This document shows positions 1 to 6,975 of a stretch of 12,083 nucleotides of DNA, one piece after another. This DNA is from Frankiales bacterium (lineage in GTDB: Bacteria > Actinomycetota > Actinomycetes > Mycobacteriales > SCTD01), in NCBI GenBank assembly GCA_025464795.1, contig JAODNB010000320.1:1-12083 (forward strand), in the 5' to 3' direction. The notes under the pieces were generated by a model that saw only the letters and a list, made by a program, of their open reading frames with translations, made no database searches and was not told the origin of the DNA. Positions within the stretch are counted from its first letter, which is position 1. Each line of letters opens with the position of its first letter. The translations under genes and the position numbers were made by a program.

Positions 1-792
1 GGGTTGGACGTGACCGAAGCCGATCTCGTCATCGGGACCTCGGCTGGGGCTACGACGGCCGCGCAGGTCACCAGCGCGACCCCGTCTGGCCTGCTTGCCG
101 CCATCCTGGGCGCCGAGCCGGCGCCGATCCGGCCAAGCAGATCCGGCGGGGGCCCTCCTCCCGCTGGCTCGGTGGCCGAGCACCTGGACAGGACGAGCCA
201 CATCATCGCCGCTTCCACGGGTCCAGCCGACATGCGCCGCAGGATGGGCGCGGCAGCGCTCGAGCTGGAGGCGACGTCAGACAGCGACTGGTCGACGCGG
301 TGGCGCGCCACCGTCGCCCTGCGTCTGCCCAGTCCGGCGTGGCCGGAGACGACGGTCCGCCTCGTGGCCGTGGATGCCCGTACGGGGGCGCCTGTCGTGT
401 TCGACCGGCACAGCGGAGTGGACCTGGTGGATGCCGTGGCAGCCAGCACGTCGTCCTCGCTGCCTTACCGCATCGGCGACGAGCGCTACCTCGACGGCGG
501 CTACCGCCGCAACGAGAACGCGGATCTGGCAGTCGGCTACGAGCGCGTCCTCGTGCTCTCTCCGTTCGGAGGCAGGACACGGCACCCGAGCGCATGGGGC
601 ATGCAGCTCGAGGCGCAGGTCGAGGAGCTGCGCGACGCGGGAAGCAGGGTCGAGGCGATCTTCCCGGACGCCGATGCGCTCCAGGCGTTCGGCGAGAACA
701 TGATGGACCTCTCGAGGCGCGCACCTGCCGTGCGAGCCGGCTACGACCACGGCAGAGCTGTCGCCGAGGACCTCAGTCAGCTCTGGCTCTGA
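1..792 (+). CDS. Patatin-like phospholipase family protein (5' end off the window)
   Basis: This is probably a lipid acyl hydrolase of the patatin family, which uses a Ser-Asp dyad. The frame is open from base 1 and the visible protein begins right at the nucleophile-elbow region: IGTSAGA, with the nucleophile Ser codon at 40-42, fits G-x-S-x-G. The second catalytic element is the DGG motif, with its Asp codon at 493-495, in YLDGGYRRNENADLAVGY. The glycine-rich oxyanion-hole strand that normally precedes the nucleophile by roughly 40 residues is missing, so the true start lies upstream; the in-frame TTG at base 4 is not credible as a start. No signal peptide can be judged. The stop is followed 26 bases later by the DUF402 gene on the same strand, so the two may be cotranscribed. 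Substrate is unknown. The family call is firm; the activity is inferred from the two motifs. Confidence 0.85.
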   Translation, partial: GLDVTEADLVIGTSAGATTAAQVTSATPSGLLAAILGAEPAPIRPSRSGGGPPPAGSVAEHLDRTSHIIAASTGPADMRRRMGAAALELEATSDSDWSTRWRATVALRLPSPAWPETTVRLVAVDARTGAPVVFDRHSGVDLVDAVAASTSSSLPYRIGDERYLDGGYRRNENADLAVGYERVLVLSPFGGRTRHPSAWGMQLEAQVEELRDAGSRVEAIFPDADALQAFGENMMDLSRRAPAVRAGYDHGRAVAEDLSQLWL

Positions 793-818
793 GCCACCCG
801 ACCACTACGCTCCCCCGC

Positions 819-1466
819 GTGAGCTACTGGGAGCCGGGAGAGGTTGTCCTCCGGCGGGAGTGGCTGCACGGCCACCTCTGGACGGTCATCCCCACGCGAG
901 TCGTCGTGGACGAGCCCGGGCTCCTGGCGGTCTACCTGGCGAGCGGCACGCCCTTCGGATTCCCGCCCTGGCCTCTCGCGGCCCATCAGCATCCGTGGCA
1001 GGTGGCTGGTCACACGCACTGGACCGGTCACGGGAAGCTGATGCTGCACCGCCCTGACGATCCCTACTCGGTCGATCTGTTCTGGGCCGGCGACGAGCGC
1101 TCCTTCAGCGGCTACTACCTCAACCTGCAGGAACCGTACGTCCGCCGTGAGCGTGCCTTCGACACACTCGACCACGAGCTGGACCTGTGGTGGCCGACGG
1201 GCGGGGACTGGGTGTGGAAGGACGTCGAGATGCTCGAGCAGCGCATCGCTGAAGGGCGGTACAGCCAGGCGCTCGGGGAGAGGATCCGAGCAGCGGGGGC
1301 TGAGGCGGCGGCGCTGCTGGACGACGGGCCGCACTGGTTCGACACCGGTTGGGATGCCTGGTCGCCACCCGACGGCTGGCAGGCCCCGGCTCTCCCAGCA
1401 GGCTGGGCCTCAGCGACCCCACGCACTCAGCGGTCCTCGGCCAGCGGTCTGGGTCTGCCGAAGTAG
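819..1466 (+). CDS. DUF402 / FomD-like domain protein
   Basis: This 215-residue cytoplasmic protein belongs to the DUF402 family, which includes FomD (a nucleotidyl-ester hydrolase of fosfomycin biosynthesis) and nucleoside di/triphosphate phosphatases. Recognition rests on the N-terminal WEPGEVVLRREW (residues 4-15), the central FSGYYLNLQEP (96-106), FDTLDHELDLWW (114-125) and WVWKD (131-135). The Asp-rich segment and the Lys are the kind of residues that hold a divalent metal in this family. The C-terminal part, with FDTGWDAWSPPDGW (174-187), is a Trp-rich extension typical of actinobacterial members. The GTG at 819 was chosen because homology begins immediately after it. No good Shine-Dalgarno precedes it, so translation may depend on the patatin-like gene 26 bases upstream. 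Its last 40 bases (residues about 204-215) overlap the 3' end of the opposite-strand GGDEF-EAL gene. The physiological substrate cannot be read from sequence. Confidence 0.88.
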   Translation: MSYWEPGEVVLRREWLHGHLWTVIPTRVVVDEPGLLAVYLASGTPFGFPPWPLAAHQHPWQVAGHTHWTGHGKLMLHRPDDPYSVDLFWAGDERSFSGYYLNLQEPYVRRERAFDTLDHELDLWWPTGGDWVWKDVEMLEQRIAEGRYSQALGERIRAAGAEAAALLDDGPHWFDTGWDAWSPPDGWQAPALPAGWASATPRTQRSSASGLGLPK

Positions 1467-3640
1467 TAGCCCTGGGCTGCTTCGATGCCGAGCGATCGCA
1501 GCTGGTCCGCCTGCTCGACCGTCTCCACGCCCTCGATGATGAGGTGAAGCCCGCAGCTGCGCGCCAGATCGCGCACCGCCGTCACGATGGGCGTGCTGTA
1601 GGCGTCCCTTCCGAGGCTGGCGGTGAAGGACTGGTCGAGCTTGAGGATGCTGATCGAGGGGAAGCGCTGGAGGTTGGCGAGCCCGGCATAGCCGGTGCCG
1701 AAGTCGTCCATGGCAAGAGCGACCCCCAGCCCCCGGAGGGCGGCCAGCAGGTCTGGCCCGTCCGCCCGGGACAGCAGTCGGTCCTCCGTGAGCTCCAGCA
1801 CCAGCTCGTCAGGGGGCAGTCCGGAGGCCTGCAGGGCTGCGGTGATCACGTCGGGAAGGTCGCGGCGTCCCATCATGAGAGAGCTCACGTTGATGCTGAC
1901 CCGCTGGCTGCCGGCGGGTCGAGCCGTCGCGTCGCGGCAAGCCTGCTGGATGAGCCAGTCCGTGACGGGCGCCTCGTACTCGCTGTCGAGGATGACGTCG
2001 AGGAACTCTCCCGGCAGCAGCAGACCTCGGCGGGGGTGCTGCCAGCGCAGCAGCGCCTCGTACCCCGTGATCTCCTCGTCGTGGAGTCGGACGATCGGCT
2101 GGTAGTGCAGGACGAACTGGCCCGCCTCGAGGGCACCTGACACGTCTCGGCGCAGCTCGAGCTGCGCGGCGGCGGAGCCCCGCAGAGTGGCGTCGTAGAC
2201 CTGCCAGGCCCCGCGATCCTCCTGCTTGGCCCGGTACATCGCCGAGTCCGCCTGGGCGACGAGCTCGTCCGCGGTGAAGGTGTGGCCGGTGCTGTAGGCG
2301 ATCCCGAGCGAGACCGAAGGCAGGAACACGGCGCCGCCCAAGCTGAGCGGTTGCCGGACCTGCTCGATCACCCGGCCGGCCAGCCCGATCGCCTCCGTAG
2401 GTGCAGCCAGGCCCTCGATGACGGCGACGAACTCGTCCCCGCTGAGCCGTCCGACGAGGTCGCCAGCCCGAACTGCGGAGCGGATGCGGCTGCTGACCTC
2501 ACGGATGTAGGCATCGCCGACGGCGTGACCGTGGCCGTCGTTGACCAGCTTCAGCCTGTCGAGGTCGCAGAAGAAGACCGCCGTGAGGTGGCCTCCCAGC
2601 GCTCCGCGGTCCAGCACCCGTTGGAGGTGACCCATGGCCTGGCGACGGTTGGGGAGCGAGGTCAGGGCGTCGAAGTTGGCCTGCTGGACCAGCTGGGCCT
2701 CGGTCCGCTTGCGCTCGGTGATGTCTTCGATCTGCGCGACGACCACACGCGCGTCGTGCGGGCCGTACAGCGGCGCCAGGTGGAGCCGTCCCCAGACGAC
2801 GTCCCCGTTGCGCAACACGTAGCGCTTCTCGACGGGGGCTGTGTCGGATGCCTCGGGGGCGGCGGTCAGCCCCCGTGCGCGGGCGCTGGCGGGCTCCGCA
2901 AGCGCCACGTCCTCGGGATGGGTGAAGTCCAGGGGGCTGCGACCGATCAGCTCCGCCTCGTCCCGCTGCAGGAAAAGGCAGTACGCGCGGTTCACCCGTT
3001 CGAACAAGCCGTCAGGTCCCAGGATGGCCACGGCGACCGGGCTGGAGTCGAACACTGCCGTGAAGCGCCGGGCGGCACGCTCGCTCTCCTGCGCCATCGT
3101 TGCGTGCTCGATCGCCAGGGACGCCGTCACGGCGAACGCCTCGAGCGCGTGCCGCGTCGCCGGACCGGGGCGCAGTCCGTCGCGGGGTACGTCCACGCTG
3201 AGCATCCCCAGGTGCCGCCCGCTCCCGGTCTGCAACGTGGCGAACAGCGCGTCCTCGGGGTGCCAGGCATCCGGGGAGTCCGAGATCGCCAGGTCCGGTA
3301 TCCAGGTGAAGATGTCAGCGGGGTCCGACGGGGACGTGGCGTGATCGAGGAAGTGCAGCTTGCCCCACGGCTCGCTCGCGGCGAGCAGCTTGCGCCACCC
3401 GTCGAGCCCCTGGCGCCTTCCTAGGAGCGCGTTCCGGACCTCAGCTGGCCCGGCAACCGCCGCCACGACCATGGACGGCGATCCCTCGGTGTCCACCAGG
3501 TTGACGACGGCCACCTCGAAGCCCAGCGACTCCACGATGGTGTCCGCTACGAGCTGCAGCGTCTCGAACAGCCCCTGCGAGGCCTGCGCAGACGGTCCTC
3601 CGTCCGACGGCGAAGGGAGCTCGTGCTGCAAGGAGGCCAT
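1427..3640 (-). CDS. GAF-PAS-GGDEF-EAL cyclic di-GMP turnover protein
   Basis: This is a 737-residue soluble protein expected to make and/or break the second messenger cyclic di-GMP. Domain order: GAF-like sensor (about 22-185), PAS (about 191-310, ending in the linker EDITERKRTEAQL), GGDEF (about 315-485), EAL (about 490-737). The GGDEF signature is SGDEF (400-404), a variant still compatible with activity; an RxxD inhibitory site (R391, D394) lies five residues upstream and the metal Asp region is DLDRLKLVNDGHGHAVGD. The EAL domain keeps every expected catalytic residue: E528 (YEAL), N584, E616, D645/D646 (MDDFGTG), K667, E703 and Q723. It therefore looks like a competent phosphodiesterase with a probably competent cyclase. 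There are no membrane segments. The ATG at 3638-3640 is the most upstream start; its Shine-Dalgarno is weak. It is transcribed divergently from the secreted-protein gene, and its 3' end overlaps the DUF402 gene by 40 bases. Confidence 0.95.
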   Translation of the reverse strand: MASLQHELPSPSDGGPSAQASQGLFETLQLVADTIVESLGFEVAVVNLVDTEGSPSMVVAAVAGPAEVRNALLGRRQGLDGWRKLLAASEPWGKLHFLDHATSPSDPADIFTWIPDLAISDSPDAWHPEDALFATLQTGSGRHLGMLSVDVPRDGLRPGPATRHALEAFAVTASLAIEHATMAQESERAARRFTAVFDSSPVAVAILGPDGLFERVNRAYCLFLQRDEAELIGRSPLDFTHPEDVALAEPASARARGLTAAPEASDTAPVEKRYVLRNGDVVWGRLHLAPLYGPHDARVVVAQIEDITERKRTEAQLVQQANFDALTSLPNRRQAMGHLQRVLDRGALGGHLTAVFFCDLDRLKLVNDGHGHAVGDAYIREVSSRIRSAVRAGDLVGRLSGDEFVAVIEGLAAPTEAIGLAGRVIEQVRQPLSLGGAVFLPSVSLGIAYSTGHTFTADELVAQADSAMYRAKQEDRGAWQVYDATLRGSAAAQLELRRDVSGALEAGQFVLHYQPIVRLHDEEITGYEALLRWQHPRRGLLLPGEFLDVILDSEYEAPVTDWLIQQACRDATARPAGSQRVSINVSSLMMGRRDLPDVITAALQASGLPPDELVLELTEDRLLSRADGPDLLAALRGLGVALAMDDFGTGYAGLANLQRFPSISILKLDQSFTASLGRDAYSTPIVTAVRDLARSCGLHLIIEGVETVEQADQLRSLGIEAAQGYYFGRPRPLAEDR

Positions 3641-3656
3641 CCCGCACTGTCGTCAT

Positions 3657-3686
3657 ACCCAGGACGTTTCTGGGCCTCTCCTGGGT
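3657..3686. repeat. 8-bp inverted repeat, ACCCAGGA-N14-TCCTGGGT
   Basis: The arms at 3657-3664 and 3679-3686 are exact reverse complements separated by 14 bases. The repeat begins 16 bases upstream of the cyclic di-GMP gene start (minus strand), so it could be an operator or a hairpin in that gene's leader. A third copy of the core CCCAGGA lies at 3756-3762. No terminator-like T run follows on either strand. Confidence 0.55.
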
Positions 3687-3734
3687 CGCGACGCCTCTCG
3701 ACAGCAAACCGTGGCCTCCGAGGTAGGGCGCACA

Positions 3735-3754
3735 TCCGCCTTTGTCCGCCTTTG
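3735..3754. repeat. Tandem 10-bp direct repeat, TCCGCCTTTG x2
   Basis: Two exact adjacent copies lie at 3735-3744 and 3745-3754 in the divergent intergenic region, about 70-90 bases before the secreted-protein start. The spacing of roughly one helical turn fits a protein binding site, but two copies of a 10-mer are also easily made by slippage. Confidence 0.5.
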
Positions 3755-3812
3755 GCCCAGGAGGAGTTCCGCCTGCCGCGTCGAAACGATCCGGAAACGC
3801 CCCCTCTCAGAT

Positions 3813-3816
3813 GGAG
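3813..3816 (+). promoter_or_regulatory. Shine-Dalgarno for the secreted-protein gene
   Basis: GGAG, within GATGGAG, ends 8 bases before the GTG at 3825. This supports that GTG as the start rather than any upstream codon of the longer open frame, and it places a signal peptide right at the N-terminus. Confidence 0.6.
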
Positions 3817-3824
3817 CAGCCTCC

Positions 3825-6089
3825 GTGCTACGCCCCGCCCTCGCCGTCGCGCTCATCGCGGGACTCGCCGTACCCGTCGTCACCTCCGCTGCGGCCTCGT
3901 CACCGCTGCCCGTCGTCGACCCCACCGTCGCCGCCCAGCGCGACACCGAGGCAGTGGTCCTGCACGGCAGTGACTTCCCGAGCTGGGCCGCACCGGGCAA
4001 CGTCACCGCGAAGCTGCCGTTCACCGACCTGATGTGCGTCGAGCCCGTCAACGGCAACTGCGCGCACAACCACTACGTCACCCCTGACGCAGACACGGGC
4101 AACGCGGCCGGCGACGGGGCGGACGTCGCGAAGATCACCGGCTGGCGGTGGAACGGCAAGGCCTTCGTCGAGGTGCCCTTCCAGGTCGACCAGGTCTTCA
4201 CGCGCTACCTCGACAACAGCGCGAGCGGGTTCGCGGTCTACTCCGGCGAGGACCAGCACACGACCTACCAGTTCGACCGCGAGGGGTTCCGCTACACGCA
4301 GGGAACGTGCGTGGCCACCCCCGACTCCCCGACGGCGACGGACCCCGTCAAGGGCCTCGACACCGATGACGAGCTGGCCTTCATGGCCTCCGACGCGGGC
4401 GCGCAGGCCCCCAGCACCGCCATGAGGCCGCACGGCACGACCGCGGTCCACGAGGTCGCCGTCCTCGACCCGCTGACCCAGCAGACCAGCTACCTGTACG
4501 TCATGCTCGGCAAGAAGCCCACCTTCAACGCTGACAACGGCTACGTGCACTACCAGCGCGACGCCAACGCCGACCAGTTCGAGCTCTCGCAGTCGAGCTA
4601 CCAGGACTACGGCAACGCGGCGGTCGGCCCGTACTGCGATGCCGCCGGCAACGTCATCGGCCACGGCCGCCGGCGTCCTCTCGACACTGCCACGGTGCGG
4701 ACGAACCGCTACACCTACCGCTACGACGGTCGCTGGCTCATGACCGACATCCGGGTGAGCGGTGACGGCGGCAAGAGCTTCGGCCCCGACCTGGTCGACC
4801 GGTGGAAGGCCCGGGCCTTCCAGCAGGACCGCGAGTCCAAGACCCCCTGCTGCGGCTACGAGGAGGAGGACACCCACTGGGGAGGCAGCTCCACCTTGCT
4901 GGGTGAGCGCTCCGGTCCGGTCCGCACCATCCGCGAGACCTGGGGAGCCGACAGCGGCACCAACGTGGTGCGCCGGGAGACGTTCTACCGGGACGAGATG
5001 ACCATGAAGACGTGGCTGCGGGTGCACGTCATCCCGCCGCTCGACGGGATCTACGCGCAGTGGGACTACAACGCCGGCCGGATGACCCGGTTCCGCAACC
5101 CGCAGCAGCCCGACGGTGTCGCGGTGGACGGCAAGAACGACGAGACCTTCGGCAACCTCGACGACCCGTGCAACGCCAAGTACGACACCAACGACACCGG
5201 CACCCTCACGCAGACGTACCGCTCGGCGTACAAGACCCTCGGGGTCTGCGCGTTGACCTCTCCCTACCACCAGAGCGCTGACCTGGCCGACCCCACGTTC
5301 GGCAGCCCCAACCCGGTTCTGCAGTGGTCCGAGACGTCCGGGCCGTACGGCACCATCGTCGACCGCTACACCACGGAGGCGCGCGACGTCACCCCCGGTG
5401 GAGCGGCTCAGAGCCTCACCGCCCAGCCGTACTACCGCGACGACAGCTGCTTCGACGACGCGACCGGGACCAACCCCGGCCCTCGCGTGAACCTGGGCGG
5501 TGCCAACGAGCCGCAGAAGGCCTCGGACGGAGCCCCCCGACGCTGCTGGACTCCTGGTGACGGTCCGGTCGACAACGACGACCACTTCTTCCAGGGCGAC
5601 ATCGGCGCGCACGGCGTTCACCTGCTCTTCCAGGTCGACAGCGACAACGCCCGGCAGACCGTCCCGGTGGACGAGATCGTCACGTCGCAGAAGCAGGTCT
5701 TCCTGCCCGGCGACGCCGGCAACGTCGGGGAGCAGTACGGCCGGTCCTTCGAGAAGCCGCTCGTGAGCCGCGCCACTCCCGTCTCCTTCGCCGAGGCCAA
5801 GGAAGGCACGACGCTGACCTGGTCCGGCGACACCGGCACCGGCGACGACACCCTCGTCAGGCTCGCCGCGACCCTGGCTGACGGCGAAGGGCGCGCGATC
5901 GCCGGAGTGCCGGTCACGATGACGTTCGACGGTGCAAGCACGACACTGACGACCGACGCCGCAGGCGAGGTCGCGCAGACCGTCAAGGTGACGGGCAAGC
6001 CACGTCCGCACCGGGCGCGCGCGGTGTACTCCGAAGACGCCTCCCACTACGGTTCCTCAGTCGACCAGGACATCGCCGACCAGAGGTAG
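3825..6089 (+). CDS. Secreted protein of unknown function with C-terminal Ig-like domain
   Basis: I do not recognise the main body of this 754-residue protein. The frame is open much further upstream, but the GTG at 3825 is preferred: it has a Shine-Dalgarno and starts a Sec-type signal peptide (hydrophobic stretch about 4-20, Ala-rich cleavage site near A22-A24). The mature region is rich in Asp, Asn, Tyr and Trp and contains ten cysteines, including a CC pair in TPCCGYEEED, an even number that would allow disulfides outside the cell. There is no C-terminal membrane anchor or sortase motif, so it is probably released or loosely wall-bound. About residues 652-754 look like a bacterial Ig-like (Big) domain: LAATLADGEGRAIAGVPVTM, a TTDAAGEV turn, and a terminal Y-ED-SHY segment. 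No catalytic motif was identified. It lies 11 bases before a Tat-exported esterase gene and is divergent from the cyclic di-GMP gene, which suggests a shared extracellular role. Gene and export are well supported; function is open. Confidence 0.85.
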   Translation: MLRPALAVALIAGLAVPVVTSAAASSPLPVVDPTVAAQRDTEAVVLHGSDFPSWAAPGNVTAKLPFTDLMCVEPVNGNCAHNHYVTPDADTGNAAGDGADVAKITGWRWNGKAFVEVPFQVDQVFTRYLDNSASGFAVYSGEDQHTTYQFDREGFRYTQGTCVATPDSPTATDPVKGLDTDDELAFMASDAGAQAPSTAMRPHGTTAVHEVAVLDPLTQQTSYLYVMLGKKPTFNADNGYVHYQRDANADQFELSQSSYQDYGNAAVGPYCDAAGNVIGHGRRRPLDTATVRTNRYTYRYDGRWLMTDIRVSGDGGKSFGPDLVDRWKARAFQQDRESKTPCCGYEEEDTHWGGSSTLLGERSGPVRTIRETWGADSGTNVVRRETFYRDEMTMKTWLRVHVIPPLDGIYAQWDYNAGRMTRFRNPQQPDGVAVDGKNDETFGNLDDPCNAKYDTNDTGTLTQTYRSAYKTLGVCALTSPYHQSADLADPTFGSPNPVLQWSETSGPYGTIVDRYTTEARDVTPGGAAQSLTAQPYYRDDSCFDDATGTNPGPRVNLGGANEPQKASDGAPRRCWTPGDGPVDNDDHFFQGDIGAHGVHLLFQVDSDNARQTVPVDEIVTSQKQVFLPGDAGNVGEQYGRSFEKPLVSRATPVSFAEAKEGTTLTWSGDTGTGDDTLVRLAATLADGEGRAIAGVPVTMTFDGASTTLTTDAAGEVAQTVKVTGKPRPHRARAVYSEDASHYGSSVDQDIADQR

Positions 6090-6093
6090 GAGG
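6088..6093 (+). promoter_or_regulatory. Strong Shine-Dalgarno of the exported esterase gene
   Basis: AGGAGG overlaps the stop codon of the secreted-protein gene (6087-6089) and sits 7 bases before the GTG at 6101. It decides that start over the nearby out-of-frame GTG at 6097 and indicates the two genes are cotranscribed. Confidence 0.8.
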
Positions 6094-6100
6094 TGCGTGC

Positions 6101-6961
6101 GTGCACCTCACCCGTCGGCAGCTGCTGTCGCTGGGAGCAGGTGCTGCCTGCACCGCCGTGGTCGGTGCGACGGCCGCCGGCGAGGGCGGCAAGCTGGTCG
6201 ACCGGCTGGACCCGCCCCACGGGGCGGTGCCCGCAGGACCGACCGGGCCGGTCGTGCGCGGAGTGCTCGCGTCGCACGCCCGCGGCCGGACGGTCCGCTG
6301 GGCGGTTGCCTACCCGCCCGGCTCGATGCCGGACGCGAACCTGCCGGTAGCGCTCGTCCTGCACGGCCGGTCGGGCGACAGCGGGCAAGCGTTCGGCTCC
6401 CACGCGCTGCACCGGTTCCTTGCAGATGCGGTGCGAGCGGGGACGCCACCGTTCGCCCTGGCTGCTGTGGACGGTGGGAAGGACACCTACTGGCACCGCC
6501 GCGCCGACGGCGACGACCCGCAAGCCATGCTGCTCGAGGAGCTGCTCCCGCTGCTCGGGAAGCGTGGGCTCCGCACTGAGCGCTTCGGCGTGACGGGGTG
6601 GTCGATGGGCGGGTACGGCGCACTCGCGCTGGCCTCCGTCGTGCCCGGGCGGGTCCTGGCTGTCGCGGTGGACGCTGCCGCCCTCTGGCACCGCGCCGGG
6701 GACGCGGCCCCCGGGGCCTTCGACGGCGCGTCGGACTTCGCAGCGCACGACGTCCTCGGCCACCTCGAGCGGCTGAGAGGAGTGCCCCTGAGGGTCGGCT
6801 GCGGGCGCTCAGACCCGTTCATCGCCGCCAACCGGGCCCTCGTGAACGCACTGCCGCGCACGGAGCACGCCTACCCCCGCGGCGGCCACGACATCGGGTG
6901 CTGGAACCTCCTGCGGCCCGCCGACATGCGCTTCCTGGGCCGTCACCTCGCCGAGACGTAG
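6101..6961 (+). CDS. Tat-exported alpha/beta-hydrolase (esterase D / antigen 85-like fold)
   Basis: This 286-residue protein is predicted to be an exported serine esterase. The N-terminus has a twin-arginine motif, TRRQLL (residues 4-9), followed by a short Ala/Gly hydrophobic stretch to about residue 27. The hydrolase core begins near LPVALVLHGRSGDSGQAF (81-98), the oxyanion-hole strand. The nucleophile elbow is GWSMGG with Ser168, the acid is most likely Asp238 (GRSDPF), and the histidine is His263 (GGHDIGCW), so the triad is complete. The length and the -GGHD-x3-W- ending match esterase D/S-formylglutathione hydrolase-type and mycolyltransferase-like families, but the Tat signal argues for an extracytoplasmic role. 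C17 sits near the end of the hydrophobic stretch (GAAC), a poor lipobox. It is the second gene of a pair with the secreted Ig-domain protein and converges on the SCO6745-family gene with only 14 bases between. The natural substrate is unknown. Confidence 0.88.
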   Translation: MHLTRRQLLSLGAGAACTAVVGATAAGEGGKLVDRLDPPHGAVPAGPTGPVVRGVLASHARGRTVRWAVAYPPGSMPDANLPVALVLHGRSGDSGQAFGSHALHRFLADAVRAGTPPFALAAVDGGKDTYWHRRADGDDPQAMLLEELLPLLGKRGLRTERFGVTGWSMGGYGALALASVVPGRVLAVAVDAAALWHRAGDAAPGAFDGASDFAAHDVLGHLERLRGVPLRVGCGRSDPFIAANRALVNALPRTEHAYPRGGHDIGCWNLLRPADMRFLGRHLAET

Positions 6962-6975
6962 CCGTAGCTGATGGA

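Larger units (their letters stand above)
3641..3824. promoter_or_regulatory. Divergent intergenic region with candidate operator repeats
   Basis: This 184-base gap must hold the promoters of both the cyclic di-GMP gene (leftward) and the secreted-protein gene (rightward). I could not pick convincing -10/-35 hexamers for either. What is visible is an 8-bp perfect inverted repeat at 3657-3686 with an extra half-copy at 3756-3762, a tandem 10-mer at 3735-3754, and two GAAACG copies at 3783-3788 and 3794-3799, 11 bases apart (about one helical turn). That the region is regulatory follows from gene orientation; assigning any one repeat to a regulator would be guesswork. Confidence 0.6.

Noticed and set aside
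300..818. Upstream extension of the DUF402 frame
   Set aside because: It overlaps the patatin-like gene in another frame and its Arg/Pro/Gly-rich translation has no homology features; DUF402 similarity begins at the GTG at 819.
2282..3424. 380-residue open frame on the plus strand
   Set aside because: It is antisense to the GGDEF-EAL gene, whose domains and catalytic motifs are unmistakable; the product has skewed composition and no motif.
3360..3824. Upstream extension of the secreted-protein frame
   Set aside because: It would overlap the start of the divergent GGDEF-EAL gene and bury the signal peptide about 155 residues into the protein.
3900..6047. 715-residue open frame on the minus strand
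   Set aside because: It lies wholly inside the secreted-protein gene on the opposite strand. Its product is a Val/Gly/Arg/Asp-rich sequence without domains, as expected from the antisense frame of GC-rich coding DNA.
6146..6151. Lipobox cysteine (C17) in the esterase leader, making it a lipoprotein
   Set aside because: The preceding residues G-A-A do not supply the usual Leu at -3, and the twin-arginine signal alone explains export; lipidation remains only a remote possibility.
6962..6975. Possible bidirectional terminator between the convergent esterase and SCO6745-family genes
   Set aside because: Only 14 bases are available and the sole palindrome (TGAT/ATCA with a 2-base loop) is too short and AT-rich to form a stable hairpin.
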